NCBI RefSeq assembly: GCF_020524025.1
Contig: NZ_JAIVKN010000003.1
Coordinates: 310,001 to 374,000 of the forward strand
Direction: 5' to 3'
Source: Halobacillus litoralis
GTDB lineage: Bacteria > Bacillota > Bacilli > Bacillales > Halobacillaceae
DNA: 64,000 nucleotides
Under the pieces are notes generated by a model. It searched no databases, was not told where the DNA came from, and saw only the letters and a program-made list of their open reading frames with translations. This document shows positions 1-10,516 of the stretch, piece after piece. The translations under genes and the position numbers were made by a program. Within the stretch, counting starts at the first letter, position 1; the number at the start of each line of letters is the position of its first letter.

Positions 1-1266
1 ATATTTACAATTGGCATTTTTCTTCTCGCTCCGATTATTGCCAACTATTTTCTAACAGACTCACGAGCCCTCTACCCTTTACTTGCTGTTACACCTGTTA
101 TTCCAATTATTGCAGCCGCTTCTGTCATTAGGGGTTATTTTCAAGGCAGACAAAATATGAAGCCTCAGGCCCTCTCTCAAGTTATTGAACAAGTCGTCCG
201 TATCGGCGCCGTTATTGTATTCACGAAGATGCTCTACCCTTATGGAGTTCAGTACGCCGCCGCAGGTGCTATGGCTTCAGCTGTACTGGGTGAATTCATC
301 TCTCTACTCTATATGCTTCGGCAATTTAACATTCACAAAAGCTTTCATTTGAGAAAATCATGGAAAAAACATTTAGGGGAAGGCAGAAAAACATTAAATG
401 AGTTAATGACGATTGCACTTCCCACAACCGGCAGCCGCTTTATTGGATCTCTGACGTACTTCTTTGAACCTATTCTTGTCGCTCAAAGTCTGGCTATCGC
501 TGGAGTAGCAGCCGTTGAATCCACAAAGCAGTATGGCGAATTAACAGGATATGTGCTGCCCCTCCTTTTTTTACCGACATTTCTTACTCATGCGCTATCC
601 ATTGCCCTCGTTCCTTCCATAAGTGAGGCTGCAGCAAAAGGTCAGAATGAAACAATACGATATCGTATTATGCAGTCCATCAGACTTTCAATAGCATCCG
701 GCGGTTTAATCACCATTGTCTTTATGATTTTTCCTGTGGTGATTCTTACGACGGTATATGGGACAAGTCATGCTTCCTTTATGCTCCAATTTATGGCGCC
801 GTTCTTTTTGCTCCATTACATCCAAACGCCTCTGCAGGCTACGTTACAAGCTTTGGATCTTGCGAAACCAGCCATGTGGAATACACTGATTGGTTCGATT
901 GTTAAATTCATCGTTCTTGTAGGCTTAAGCTCCCGGCCTGAGTTTGGAATCCACGGTGTTGCCATCGCTATCGTAGTTGGTGTTGTGGTTGTCACTTTGC
1001 TTCACCTCGGTGTGCTGATGAAATATAAAGTTATGACTTTTCCGCTTCAGCTGTTCACTAAATTCATAACCGTTATCGGCCTTACGGGCTTTACTGGGTG
1101 GATATGGAAAACAAACTGGCTGATGGAAAGCAAGCCCCTTTCTCAATTAGTTACTATGGGAATCGGCCTTTCATTTGTGTATGTCGTCTTACTTTTCAGT
1201 TTGAAATTAGTGAGTAAGGAAGAGTGGAAATTGATTCCCTGGCACCGCTTGTTTCATAAAAAATAA
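1..1266 (+). CDS. spoVB: Stage V sporulation protein B, MurJ/MATE-like flippase (5' partial)
   Basis: The open frame runs into the left edge, so the N-terminus is missing; about 421 residues are visible, and the B. subtilis protein is near 518. The visible part is almost entirely hydrophobic helices. It carries the family signature around the frame's first ATG at 157 (GYFQGRQNMKPQALSQ), so that ATG is internal and not the start. SpoVB belongs to the MVF/MOP lipid flippase superfamily and acts in the forespore outer membrane in spore cortex peptidoglycan synthesis, probably moving lipid-linked precursors. It is one of the few plus-strand genes here and ends in a bidirectional terminator shared with the next gene. 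Family assignment is firm; the substrate is inferred. Confidence 0.93.
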   Translation: MFTIGIFLLAPIIANYFLTDSRALYPLLAVTPVIPIIAAASVIRGYFQGRQNMKPQALSQVIEQVVRIGAVIVFTKMLYPYGVQYAAAGAMASAVLGEFISLLYMLRQFNIHKSFHLRKSWKKHLGEGRKTLNELMTIALPTTGSRFIGSLTYFFEPILVAQSLAIAGVAAVESTKQYGELTGYVLPLLFLPTFLTHALSIALVPSISEAAAKGQNETIRYRIMQSIRLSIASGGLITIVFMIFPVVILTTVYGTSHASFMLQFMAPFFLLHYIQTPLQATLQALDLAKPAMWNTLIGSIVKFIVLVGLSSRPEFGIHGVAIAIVVGVVVVTLLHLGVLMKYKVMTFPLQLFTKFITVIGLTGFTGWIWKTNWLMESKPLSQLVTMGIGLSFVYVVLLFSLKLVSKEEWKLIPWHRLFHKK

Positions 1267-1283
1267 CCGCTGAAGCGGTTATT
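1262..1283. terminator. Bidirectional terminator between spoVB and DUF421 gene
   Basis: A perfect 9-bp stem (AATAACCGC / GCGGTTATT) with a TGAA loop overlaps the spoVB stop codon. T-runs follow on both strands, so it can end spoVB on plus and the convergent DUF421 gene on minus. Confidence 0.85.
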
Positions 1284-1285
1284 TT

Positions 1286-1936
1286 TTATTTGTATTCGTT
1301 TTTGATATCAATCTCAACATCTCCATCTTCGTTCATGGTACATAAGGAAATCTCCTCAATTGACGTGCACCCTTGTTTTCTAATTTCGTTTACAAGCCAC
1401 TGTCTGTTTTTGCGTACAATCTTTAATCCACTGTATTGAACCTCCCCATCAGCTATTAAAACAACCGCATAATCCGAACTTCCATCCTCTTTCTTCTCAA
1501 AGACGGAAAGCTTTCCCGAAGGTTCTAATATAGCATAAGCCACATCCTGAACCTCATGAACGCCATGTTCGCGTAATTGGAGCAGCAGGTCATTGAAATT
1601 GTACCGCTGTTTTTTCATTTCATATTCGTCGACTTTTCCATGTTTTATAATGACAGAAGGCTTTCCATCAAACCACCTTCGGAATTTTTGACTCCTCAGG
1701 GATATCCACGCACTCCCAATCTGGATAGCAAGCAGGACAGCCATTGGAACGATTGCTTTCCAGATAGCTTCATTGGGTTCCTCAATGAGAAAGACTGCAA
1801 TTTCAGCAAGCATGATGAATACAACTAAATCCATTACGCTCAGCTCACCGATCTCCCTTTTCCCCATAAAACGAAAGACAAGTAGAATGATGATGTAAGT
1901 AACAAGGGTTCGAATGATGACAGTAAATACAGCCAC
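1286..1936 (-). CDS. yrbG: DUF421 (YetF/YrbG-family) membrane protein
   Basis: A 216-residue protein with three N-terminal membrane helices (about 5-25, 33-50 and 60-80). A soluble DUF421 region follows, with the typical GKPSVIIKHGKVD, NDLLLQLREHGV and AILEPSGKLSVF segments. Members of this family occur widely in spore formers, and some (YetF) are sporulation-linked; no biochemical activity is known to me. Its position beside spoVB matches B. subtilis yrbG. It is monocistronic and shares a terminator with spoVB. Confidence 0.85.
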   Translation of the reverse strand: MAVFTVIIRTLVTYIIILLVFRFMGKREIGELSVMDLVVFIMLAEIAVFLIEEPNEAIWKAIVPMAVLLAIQIGSAWISLRSQKFRRWFDGKPSVIIKHGKVDEYEMKKQRYNFNDLLLQLREHGVHEVQDVAYAILEPSGKLSVFEKKEDGSSDYAVVLIADGEVQYSGLKIVRKNRQWLVNEIRKQGCTSIEEISLCTMNEDGDVEIDIKNEYK

Positions 1937-1998
1937 GCTCAGCCACGACCTTTCTTAGAACATCCTACTTGTTAACATCACCTATTTTTTATGAATTA

Positions 1999-3285
1999 TT
2001 AAAGAAAAGGAAGCAGATAACGGAACCATATATAGATGGATGAAATGATCAATGACAGGATTAATACCGGAATACCGTACAAAGAAAACTTTAGAAAAGG
2101 AATCGGCTTTTGATGACTGGCTGCAAGACCAGCAACTACTACGTTGGCTGACGCGCCAACTAGTGTTCCATTTCCACCCAGGCAGGCACCTAAAGCCAGT
2201 GCCCACCAGACAGGGTCAACATTCATCATTCCATACCCTTTTAATTCATGGACAACAGGAATCATGGCTGCTACAAACGGAATGTTATCGACAACTCCAG
2301 ATAATATTCCAGCACTCCAAAGCATCACCATTGAAGTTACAGGGAGATCTCCTCCGGAAATCCACACCATCCCTCTTGCCAATTCATCTATGACTCCCAC
2401 CGTCTCAAGTCCTCCAACCAGCATAAACAGTCCCATAAAGAAGAACAGTGTCACCCATTCCACCTCTTGAAAAACATGCTCAACTTCAAGTTCCTTTTCA
2501 GAGAGAAAAAGCAGCAGAAGGGCTCCACTTACAGCAATCGTTGTAATATCCATATGGATAAATGGGTGCATCATAAAGCCCACGATCGTAAGAATCATGA
2601 CAGAAATGGACTGAAAAAGAAGTCGCGTTACTTTCAGATGCTCCTTTGCATCCATTTCCATAAGGTTCCTCGCTAACTCATGATCGTAGGTTAACTTTTT
2701 TCTAAAAAGAAGCAGAATTGCTCCCAAAACAACAATAAAAATTATCGCGACCACCGGGCCCAGATGGTATAAAAAAGAAACGAAGCTGAAATGATCAACC
2801 GCCTGTCCAATCATGATATTTGGCGGATCTCCAATTAACGTAGCAGTACCTCCGATGTTCGAGCTGAAAATCGTCGTAATTAAATAAGGAAAAGCTGGCA
2901 GGTTTAACCTCTCAACAAGCGACAAAAGAACAGGTACAAAAAGAAGGACTGTTGTGACATTATCTAAGAAGGCTGAGCCTACAGCTGTAAATAGAGCCGT
3001 TACGACAAGTAGCGGTACGGGCCTGCCTTGTACCATTTGTGCCAGACGTATAGCCGCAAATGTAAAGATTCCCGTTTTTTTAGTGATGGATACAAGAACC
3101 ATCATTGAAAATAAAAGAGCTACCGTCTCCCAGTCAATAAACCCAAAAGCTTGTTCCCACTCATATACTTTCGTCATTAATAGAAGAACGCCACCTGCAA
3201 TGGCCACCAGTGCTCTATTCAATTTCTCAGTCATGATCAGTACGTAACTAGCCACAAATATGAGTAACGCAAGTACAGTTGACAT
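1999..3285 (-). CDS. ArsB/NhaD-family ion transporter
   Basis: A 428-residue polytopic membrane protein with about 10-12 hydrophobic segments. It has the ion transporter superfamily hallmarks: NVTTVLLFVPVLLSL in the first half, GGTATLIGDPPNIMIGQA before the centre, and a second inverted-repeat copy near the end (DNIPFVAAMIPV, GGNGTLVGASANVV). The GDPPN motif is typical of NhaD-type Na+/H+ antiporters and of the P-protein/ArsB group. Substrate cannot be decided from sequence; Na+/H+ exchange would fit a salt-tolerant host, while arsenite export is less likely without ars genes nearby. It sits between yrbG and the yrzE-like gene, where I recall no such gene in B. subtilis, so it may be a lineage-specific insertion. 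Confidence 0.85.
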   Translation of the reverse strand: MSTVLALLIFVASYVLIMTEKLNRALVAIAGGVLLLMTKVYEWEQAFGFIDWETVALLFSMMVLVSITKKTGIFTFAAIRLAQMVQGRPVPLLVVTALFTAVGSAFLDNVTTVLLFVPVLLSLVERLNLPAFPYLITTIFSSNIGGTATLIGDPPNIMIGQAVDHFSFVSFLYHLGPVVAIIFIVVLGAILLLFRKKLTYDHELARNLMEMDAKEHLKVTRLLFQSISVMILTIVGFMMHPFIHMDITTIAVSGALLLLFLSEKELEVEHVFQEVEWVTLFFFMGLFMLVGGLETVGVIDELARGMVWISGGDLPVTSMVMLWSAGILSGVVDNIPFVAAMIPVVHELKGYGMMNVDPVWWALALGACLGGNGTLVGASANVVVAGLAASHQKPIPFLKFSLYGIPVLILSLIISSIYIWFRYLLPFL

Positions 3286-3411
3286 AGATCTTCCCCTTTT
3301 ATACGGACTTTATTAATACTTATTCATTACTAAGGGAAAATATCTGCTTCTATCTTTATAGAATTCGTGCATATAGTGTAATTGACAAGCTAATTCTCGA
3401 GGAGGGTTGAG

Positions 3412-3795
3412 ATGAAGAAGTTGTTACAAGGGGTACTCGGTTACGGGGTTGGCTCTATTTTCATTCTAATGATTGTTTTTGCCGGGGTTTTAGCAATGCT
3501 GCTTAAGTTTACAGGAATTGAATATGAGACACTTAATCAGATGGCCTTAATTTTCGGTATTAGTATTCTCGCATTCGGCGGGGCACTCGCTGCTTATAAA
3601 GGAGAGCAAAAAGGATGGCTGGCAGGAGGAATGACCGGTTTAATTTTTGTAAGTGCCATGGCTTTATTCCAAATGATTTTTGAGAATTCCATGGTTAGTC
3701 TGCCTCAGCTCAGCTATTTTGGAGGACTTATTCTTGCTGCCTGGTTAGGAGGCATGATTGGAGTAAACCTGCCCAGGAAGACCGCCAAGCGTTAA
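3412..3795 (+). CDS. yrzE: TIGR04086 family membrane protein (YrzE-like)
   Basis: A 127-residue protein with four hydrophobic segments (about 10-32, 40-60, 67-87 and 97-118) and a basic C-terminal end. Length, topology and position beside yajC match B. subtilis YrzE. The start is supported by a strong GAGGAGG site seven bases upstream. No function is established. It is transcribed alone on plus and converges on yajC; both share the hairpin at 3812-3839. Confidence 0.8.
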   Translation: MKKLLQGVLGYGVGSIFILMIVFAGVLAMLLKFTGIEYETLNQMALIFGISILAFGGALAAYKGEQKGWLAGGMTGLIFVSAMALFQMIFENSMVSLPQLSYFGGLILAAWLGGMIGVNLPRKTAKR

Positions 3796-3811
3796 ACCTG
3801 TCTATACGTAA

Positions 3812-3839
3812 AATCCCGCTACTAAGAAGTAGCGGGATT
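3812..3839. terminator. Bidirectional terminator between yrzE-like gene and yajC
   Basis: A perfect 12-bp stem (AATCCCGCTACT / AGTAGCGGGATT) with an AAGA loop lies between two convergent genes. The minus-strand transcript continues into a short U-run, so it probably ends the queA-tgt-yajC operon as well as yrzE. Confidence 0.88.
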
Positions 3840-3848
3840 GGTTCATTA

Positions 3849-4109
3849 TTAGTCATTAATCTTCTCACGAATAGAGGAACGATCGAATTTCATTTGTGTC
3901 CCATCTTGTACAGAGATCACAAGTGAACCTTCATCAATAGCATGAATTGTACCATGCATACCTCCAATAGTTATTATTCTATCTCCTTTTTGCAAGTCCG
4001 ACTGCATTTGTTGTACCTGCTTCTGTTTCTTTTGCTGTGGTCGGATCAATAGGAAATAGAAAATGACAAACATTAGAATAATTGGCAGTAACCCTACTAA
4101 TGTATCCAT
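3849..4109 (-). CDS. yajC: Preprotein translocase subunit YajC
   Basis: An 86-residue protein with one N-terminal membrane helix (about 5-23, ending FLLIRPQQKKQK) and a small soluble domain with the conserved GDRIITIGGMHG segment. YajC is an accessory subunit of the SecDF part of the Sec translocon. It is the last gene of queA-tgt-yajC, 15 bases after tgt, an arrangement found across bacteria. Confidence 0.95.
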   Translation of the reverse strand: MDTLVGLLPIILMFVIFYFLLIRPQQKKQKQVQQMQSDLQKGDRIITIGGMHGTIHAIDEGSLVISVQDGTQMKFDRSSIREKIND

Positions 4110-4124
4110 TTATTTTCCCCCTTT

Positions 4125-5276
<1,152 letters not shown>

Positions 5277-5295
5277 TTACTGTTGATCATTCCGA

Positions 5296-6321
5296 TCATT
5301 TAATGAACATCGCATCCCCAAAACTGAAAAAGCGATACCTTTCTTCTACAGCCTGATGATAGGCCTGCATGATAAAATCACGACCAGCAAAAGCACTGAC
5401 CAGCATTATCAGTGTCGATTTTGGTAAGTGAAAGTTCGTAATTAACCCGTCAATGGCTTTCAGCGTTTGAGGTGGATATATGAAAATGTCTGTCCAGCCG
5501 CTGGCTTCTTTAAATGTGCCATGATCACGGATAATGGTCTCAAGCGTCCGTGTAGAAGTTGTTCCCACAGAAATAATCCGTCCACCACGCTCACGGACAG
5601 CATTCAATCGTCCTGCCGTTTCCGCGTTCAATCGGTAGAACTCTGCATGCATATCATGGTTCTCAATATCATCCACACTTACCGGACGGAATGTGCCCAG
5701 TCCAACATGAAGAGTCAGGTAAGCAATTTCTACACCCTTTTCCTGCAGCTCCTCCAAAAGAGACTTTGTAAAATGTAGTCCTGCGGTAGGGGCAGCAGCT
5801 GAACCTTCTTCTTTTGCATAAACGGTTTGATACCTTTCCCGATCAGGCAGCTGCTCCTTAATATAAGGTGGAAGAGGCATTTCTCCTAAGGACTCCAATA
5901 CTTCAAGAAAAATTCCTTCGTAACGGAATTTCACTTTCCTTCCTCCATGTTCCTGGACTTCTGTGCATTCCGCGACGAGTTGACCGTCACCGAAGACAAT
6001 ATTGGTTCCAAGCTTTATTTTCTTTGCGGGTTTAACAAGAACTTCCCATTCATCTTCTTCTGTCTGATGAAGCAGCAGGACTTCCACTTTCCCGCCGGTC
6101 TCTTCTTTAGACCCGTATAAGCGGGCCGGCAGAACCCGTGTGTCATTCAAGACGAGACAATCTCCACTTTCTAAGTAATCGGTAATTTGAGAAAAACGTC
6201 GATGTTCTATTGTTTCTGCCTTACGATCGCATACCATAAGACGAGAAGAAGAACGATCTTCCAACGGCACTTGTGCAATCAATTCTTCCGGCAGCTCAAA
6301 ATCATACTGCTTAATATCCAT
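5296..6321 (-). CDS. queA: S-adenosylmethionine:tRNA ribosyltransferase-isomerase
   Basis: A 341-residue protein that transfers and isomerises the ribosyl part of S-adenosylmethionine onto preQ1-tRNA, giving epoxyqueuosine. It starts with the family pattern [17 protein letters not shown] and contains [13 protein letters not shown], the AAPTAGLHF motif and the C-terminal [19 protein letters not shown] segment. It is first in the queA-tgt-yajC operon; the 35-base gap to tgt has no terminator. Confidence 0.97.
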   Translation of the reverse strand: MDIKQYDFELPEELIAQVPLEDRSSSRLMVCDRKAETIEHRRFSQITDYLESGDCLVLNDTRVLPARLYGSKEETGGKVEVLLLHQTEEDEWEVLVKPAKKIKLGTNIVFGDGQLVAECTEVQEHGGRKVKFRYEGIFLEVLESLGEMPLPPYIKEQLPDRERYQTVYAKEEGSAAAPTAGLHFTKSLLEELQEKGVEIAYLTLHVGLGTFRPVSVDDIENHDMHAEFYRLNAETAGRLNAVRERGGRIISVGTTSTRTLETIIRDHGTFKEASGWTDIFIYPPQTLKAIDGLITNFHLPKSTLIMLVSAFAGRDFIMQAYHQAVEERYRFFSFGDAMFIK

Positions 6322-6426
6322 ATGAATCCCCTATTCTTCCTGTAATTATCAATAATTGAACCTGCCTGACAGCAGGCGTAAACAACAATTTTGTAAACTT
6401 CACTTTTTCATTGATCAACTGTTCTA

Positions 6427-6624
6427 CTAAAACTTCCGAATCAAGTAAAAGATCACAGACAGGACAATACTTGCTATGATAGAAGTCATTATTGGGAAAA
6501 AGAAAGTCACATTGCCCTTTTTAAAGCTGATATCACCAGGTAATTTCCCAAATATGCTCCATAAAAGTCCTATTACAATAAACACAATCCCTATTACAAT
6601 AAAGATTTTGCCAAACCCCGTCAA
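6427..6624 (-). CDS. DUF2905 small membrane protein (YrzS-like)
   Basis: A 65-residue protein made of two membrane helices (about 5-24 and 42-62) joined by a short [20 protein letters not shown] loop, the hallmark of DUF2905. The function is unknown to me. Its start overlaps the ruvB stop by four bases (ATGA), so it is translationally coupled to ruvB. B. subtilis has a similar small gene at this position. Confidence 0.85.
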   Translation of the reverse strand: MTGFGKIFIVIGIVFIVIGLLWSIFGKLPGDISFKKGNVTFFFPIMTSIIASIVLSVIFYLIRKF

Positions 6625-7622
6625 GAGCCAGGCACCTCCCTGTTAAAATGAGCATACGCTTTCGGTGTAACGACCCTTCCACGAGGTGTCCGCTGAATAT
6701 AACCAATTTGTAATAAGAAAGGCTCATAGACATCCTCAATGGTTTGTGATTCCTCACCGATCGTTGCAGCAATCGTATCCAACCCGACCGGCCCTCCTTG
6801 AAAACTGTCCATAATCCCTTTCAAAAGTTTATGGTCAATAAAGTCAAGTCCTTCCGCATCAACCTGAAGCATTTGAAGAGCCTCCTGAGTTGTTTCTTTC
6901 GAAATGACATCCTCCCCTTTTACCTGGGCGATGTCACGCACCCTTTTTAATAAACGATTGGCAATCCTTGGTGTTCCCCTGGACCTGCGCGCCACCTCCA
7001 CCGCAGCTTCATAATCAATGTCGACAGAAAAAATTTCTGCAGTTCTTTCAACGATTGAACAGAGCGCCTTCGTATCATAATACTCCAACCGACTGTGGAC
7101 ACCAAAACGGTCCCGGAGCGGTGCAGAAAGCAACCCAGCTCGAGTTGTCGCTCCCACAAGCGTAAAAGGAGGCAGATCCAATCGTACAGACCGGGCGCTC
7201 GGACCTGTACCAACGACGATATCTAAACAAAAATCCTCCATAGCAGGGTAGAGCACTTCTTCCACAGACCTTGGAAGGCGGTGAATTTCGTCGATGAAAA
7301 GAACATCCCCCGGTTCCAAAGAAGATAGAATAGCGGCTAAATCTCCTGCCCGCTCAATGGCCGGGCCTGCCGTCGTGCGGAACTGGACCCCCATTTCATT
7401 AGCAATGATAGAAGCTAAAGTGGTTTTACCAAGGCCTGGTGGTCCGTAAAGTAACGCATGATCCAGTGGTTCGTTCCTCATTTTTGCTGCTTCTATAAAA
7501 ATACGAAGGTTATTTTTCACTTGATCCTGACCAATATATTGACTCAGCCTCTCGGGTCTCAGGCTGAGTTCAATATCCTGATCGACCTCCTGTTGTTCTC
7601 CTGAAATCATACGATCCTCCAC
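6621..7622 (-). CDS. ruvB: Holliday junction branch migration ATPase RuvB
   Basis: A 333-residue AAA+ motor with the Walker A motif [12 protein letters not shown] (about 59-70), Walker B FIDEIHRL, the LVGATTRAG sensor region and a C-terminal winged helix ([14 protein letters not shown]). It drives branch migration of Holliday junctions on RuvA. RuvA is encoded 19 bases upstream. RuvC is absent, as is normal in Bacillales, where RecU resolves junctions. Confidence 0.97.
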   Translation of the reverse strand: MEDRMISGEQQEVDQDIELSLRPERLSQYIGQDQVKNNLRIFIEAAKMRNEPLDHALLYGPPGLGKTTLASIIANEMGVQFRTTAGPAIERAGDLAAILSSLEPGDVLFIDEIHRLPRSVEEVLYPAMEDFCLDIVVGTGPSARSVRLDLPPFTLVGATTRAGLLSAPLRDRFGVHSRLEYYDTKALCSIVERTAEIFSVDIDYEAAVEVARRSRGTPRIANRLLKRVRDIAQVKGEDVISKETTQEALQMLQVDAEGLDFIDHKLLKGIMDSFQGGPVGLDTIAATIGEESQTIEDVYEPFLLQIGYIQRTPRGRVVTPKAYAHFNREVPGS

Positions 7623-7641
7623 AAGTATTCCTCCTCTTCTC

Positions 7642-8259
7642 TTAAGACTTCATGAGCATTTGGAGACCTTGACGTACGTAGTCATCCACGCTGCCTTGTT
7701 TCGTTTTCTCTAATTCAGCACGAACCCGTTTTACTTCTTTTTCGGTATATCCTAGTGCTTTTAATGCTTCAATAGCATCGTCCAGACGTTCTCGTTTTTC
7801 TTTTGAACTCAAACCTTCCTGATAGAAAATCGTGTTTTCATTTTCTTCATCCGGCAGCCAGACAATGAGCTTACCTTTCAAGTCCAGAATCATCTGTCGA
7901 GCCGTTTTTTTCCCAACTCCAGGAAACTTAGTCAAATACTTATCATCTTCCTGTTCAATGGCTGAAACAAATTCGGGTACACTGACTGTTCCTAAAATAG
8001 CAAGTGCACCTTTTGGACCAATGCCTGAAACATTTAATAACTGGGCAAATAGCTGTTTATCTTCCTTCTTTTTAAATCCATATAAAGACTGAATATCTTC
8101 CCGGATGTAATGGTATGTATGTACTTTCACTTCATTGTTTATGTGTTCTTGAAAATGGAATGGATTTGCGCACAGTATTTCATAACCAATGCCATTCGTT
8201 TCTATGATAATCGATCCTTCATCTAGTGTTGTTACTTGACCTTTTACATAACTGATCAT
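7642..8259 (-). CDS. ruvA: Holliday junction DNA-binding protein RuvA
   Basis: A 205-residue protein with the three RuvA domains: an N-terminal OB fold (MISYVKGQV), tandem helix-hairpin-helix motifs ([16 protein letters not shown] and [17 protein letters not shown]) and a C-terminal three-helix domain ending [13 protein letters not shown]. It binds four-way junctions and loads RuvB. It is first in ruvA-ruvB-DUF2905. Confidence 0.97.
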   Translation of the reverse strand: MISYVKGQVTTLDEGSIIIETNGIGYEILCANPFHFQEHINNEVKVHTYHYIREDIQSLYGFKKKEDKQLFAQLLNVSGIGPKGALAILGTVSVPEFVSAIEQEDDKYLTKFPGVGKKTARQMILDLKGKLIVWLPDEENENTIFYQEGLSSKEKRERLDDAIEALKALGYTEKEVKRVRAELEKTKQGSVDDYVRQGLQMLMKS

Positions 8260-8362
8260 GATTCGAAACCCTCTCTACCCTTTAATCTTAACCCTTCCAT
8301 TGTAACATACAAGCACACGTTCGCCTATGGACACACAGCCGTCAACCTCTTTATAAACAGGA

Positions 8363-8398
8363 ATAAAACAGCCACAGGAGAAATTGTGGCTGTTTTAT
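8363..8398 (-). terminator. Terminator downstream of bofC
   Basis: A perfect 14-bp stem (ATAAAACAGCCACA / TGTGGCTGTTTTAT) with an 8-base loop lies directly after the bofC stop codon. Confidence 0.82.
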
Positions 8399-8400
8399 AT

Positions 8401-8976
8401 TCACACTTCCGTTTCATCCGAGTATTGATGAACGACTTGCTCAAAGTGACGATAATCTCTAATTTTAATTCCATTCTCAAGCTCATTTATCCTTTTAGAC
8501 TCCAACGGCTTGATAGGAATTGGTTTAAACGATTCGATTACCTTTCCCTCGTTTGGGATACCTTGAAAAACAGCCAGTTCCCCATCTTCTGTCAATCCAA
8601 AATACCCTTGCTGCTTGGTTAGAGGTGATATATCTTCTACTTGTCTTTGGAATACAATGCGGTCCAGATTTTGTTCTTCGATCATCCAACCTTCATACGA
8701 AGACCAGAAATCCATCATAGACCAAATCGTTTCTTCTTTTTTTGTTGTCTCAGTTACTCCATCTATATAATGCTCTTTCAAGATCACTGTAAGTTTTAAA
8801 GGTTCAGGCTTCACGAGCGTCTCTAATGCTTTAGAATTACTGGTTTCTTTCGCTTGTATCTCACGTTGAGAAGCATTTTCCTGAACTGGATTCGTGGACG
8901 TGTAAATAGAGTATGGCCAATACATTAAAGCAATACCGAGAATGACGCCAAGCACCCAAATCCTTCGTCTCATCAC
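8401..8976 (-). CDS. bofC: BofC, sigma-K checkpoint regulator
   Basis: A 191-residue protein with an N-terminal membrane anchor or signal (about 5-24), a variable linker and a BofC C-terminal domain (YFGLTEDGELAVFQG). In B. subtilis BofC is exported from the forespore and restrains SpoIVB, which triggers SpoIVFB-dependent pro-sigma-K processing. It lies alone between two terminators. B. subtilis, as I recall, has csbX between bofC and yrbC; no such gene is here. Confidence 0.9.
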   Translation of the reverse strand: MMRRRIWVLGVILGIALMYWPYSIYTSTNPVQENASQREIQAKETSNSKALETLVKPEPLKLTVILKEHYIDGVTETTKKEETIWSMMDFWSSYEGWMIEEQNLDRIVFQRQVEDISPLTKQQGYFGLTEDGELAVFQGIPNEGKVIESFKPIPIKPLESKRINELENGIKIRDYRHFEQVVHQYSDETEV

Positions 8977-8994
8977 AGAATCCCCCTTAACTAA

Positions 8995-9035
8995 AATAAC
9001 TTCTGTTTCTAGTGTGTCCAGAAACAGAAGTTATT
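8995..9035 (-). terminator. Terminator downstream of yebC
   Basis: A 16-bp perfect stem (AATAACTTCTGTTTCT and its complement) with a 9-base loop lies between the yebC stop and the bofC start. The minus transcript continues with a short U-run. Confidence 0.88.
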
Positions 9036-9052
9036 ATCATAGAAAAAGGGAA

Positions 9053-9805
9053 TTACGATAACTTTTCAAGTACAGACTCATCAGCGTCCAGGTTGTGATA
9101 GACTTCTTGTACGTCGTCGTTATCTTCCAGCATATCAATGAGTTTGAGCATTTTTTCAACGCCCTCTTCCCCGAGTTCTGTGTACGTCTCAGGAATCATA
9201 GTAATTTCACTGGTTGTAATTTCATAGCCATTGGACTTAAGAGAATCTTTCACATCCGAGAACGTCTCAGGTTCTGTATAGATTTCAAAACGATCCTCTG
9301 ATGTCTCCATTTCTTCTGCTCCAGCTTCAATAGCCTCAAGCATGACATCTTCTTCATCTGCATCCGTAGTGGAGCGGTCAATGACCAAGTACCCTAATCG
9401 GTTAAACATAAAGGAAACACAACCATTTTCGCCAAGGTTGCCTTCATTTTTATTAAACGCATGACGAACATCTGCAGCGGTACGGTTCTTATTATCTGTC
9501 AGTACTTTCACCATAACGGCTACACCGCCCGGACCGTATCCTTCGTAGGTATATTCTTCATAGTTTACGCCATCAAGATCTCCGGTCGCTTTCTTAATCG
9601 CTCGATCGATATTATCTTTTGGCATGTTATTGGATCTTGCTTTATCTACTGCTAAACGAAGCGCAGGATTCATCTCTAAGTCGCCCCCGCCTTGTTTAGC
9701 TGCCATGAAGATTTCACGGGCAAGTTTCATAAAGAGTTTTCCCCGTTTAGCATCTTGAGCACCTTTACGATGCTTAATATTACTCCATTTTGAATGGCCA
9801 GCCAT
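9053..9805 (-). CDS. yebC: YebC/PmpR-family protein
   Basis: A 250-residue YebC/PmpR/TACO1-family protein. The start is placed at [14 protein letters not shown] because an AGGAG site lies eight bases upstream and this is the invariant family N-terminus; the frame extends eight codons further without support. Characteristic segments are [38 protein letters not shown] and [15 protein letters not shown]. The family was long annotated as transcriptional regulators; newer work links members to relieving ribosome stalling. It corresponds to B. subtilis yrbC by position. Confidence 0.93.
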   Translation of the reverse strand: MAGHSKWSNIKHRKGAQDAKRGKLFMKLAREIFMAAKQGGGDLEMNPALRLAVDKARSNNMPKDNIDRAIKKATGDLDGVNYEEYTYEGYGPGGVAVMVKVLTDNKNRTAADVRHAFNKNEGNLGENGCVSFMFNRLGYLVIDRSTTDADEEDVMLEAIEAGAEEMETSEDRFEIYTEPETFSDVKDSLKSNGYEITTSEITMIPETYTELGEEGVEKMLKLIDMLEDNDDVQEVYHNLDADESVLEKLS

Positions 9806-9885
9806 TGGACATTCTCCTCTCCCAGACAAATCTTTTTCTCTAAATAATATACCATAATCCCCGTCAGACTTGAAAGCTGATGCTT

Positions 9886-10446
9886 TTACTCCTGATTAAA
9901 GAAATGACGTATCCGTTCTTTCACCTTATCTGGAGCTTTTGAAGATTTCAGACGTGCATTCATATCTTTCATATGATCCCAATTGTTGTTATTGGTATAA
10001 ATGGTAACCTTTTTATCAGTGATCTCCTTCACTTTATCCTCAATCTTTTTAGGGATGTTTTGGTCTCTGCGGTCATAAGGGTTGATCATAACAGCTACAT
10101 ACATATAATCATCTGTAGAATAGGCCTGAGCCATTGTTACTTCTTTTAGTTCGTGGACCTTCTCAACAACAGCCATAGCATCTTCATTATTAAAATCATT
10201 ATCGTGAGAACGGTTGGTTGCATTGTATTTAGCATCTCTAAACTCTTTCTCAGCTGTTCGTTTAAAGTAACTGTCTTTCCCCGTAGGAATTTGACCGCGC
10301 CTCTCGATGCCGCCTTCATTCCCATAACTTATTGGTTCATAAACATCCCCACGTTCATCAGGTTCAGCGGCCTTCTCGGTTTCATCTGTCCCGCAGCCAA
10401 TCAACAACAGGCTGAGGCAGGCAATGGTTGCAATAGATTTCCACAT
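9886..10446 (-). CDS. coxA: YhcN/YlaJ-family sporulation lipoprotein (CoxA-like)
   Basis: A 186-residue protein with a lipoprotein signal peptide (lipobox LLIGC, cysteine 18) followed by an acidic linker and a YhcN/YlaJ domain ([23 protein letters not shown]). Such lipoproteins are spore-associated; CoxA is a cortex protein in B. subtilis, encoded beside safA and yrbC. Here nadE and a kinase gene separate it from safA. No clear terminator follows before yebC. Confidence 0.82.
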   Translation of the reverse strand: MWKSIATIACLSLLLIGCGTDETEKAAEPDERGDVYEPISYGNEGGIERRGQIPTGKDSYFKRTAEKEFRDAKYNATNRSHDNDFNNEDAMAVVEKVHELKEVTMAQAYSTDDYMYVAVMINPYDRRDQNIPKKIEDKVKEITDKKVTIYTNNNNWDHMKDMNARLKSSKAPDKVKERIRHFFNQE

Positions 10447-10516
10447 AAAAACATTCTCCTTTTACCCTTACTATGGGTTCAAGAAGAATGTTTTAGTCTG
10501 TTAATATTCGCCAGTG

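Noticed and set aside
2052-2676. Three plus-strand frames of 69-113 codons
   Set aside because: They overlap one another in different frames and are antisense to the ArsB/NhaD transporter.
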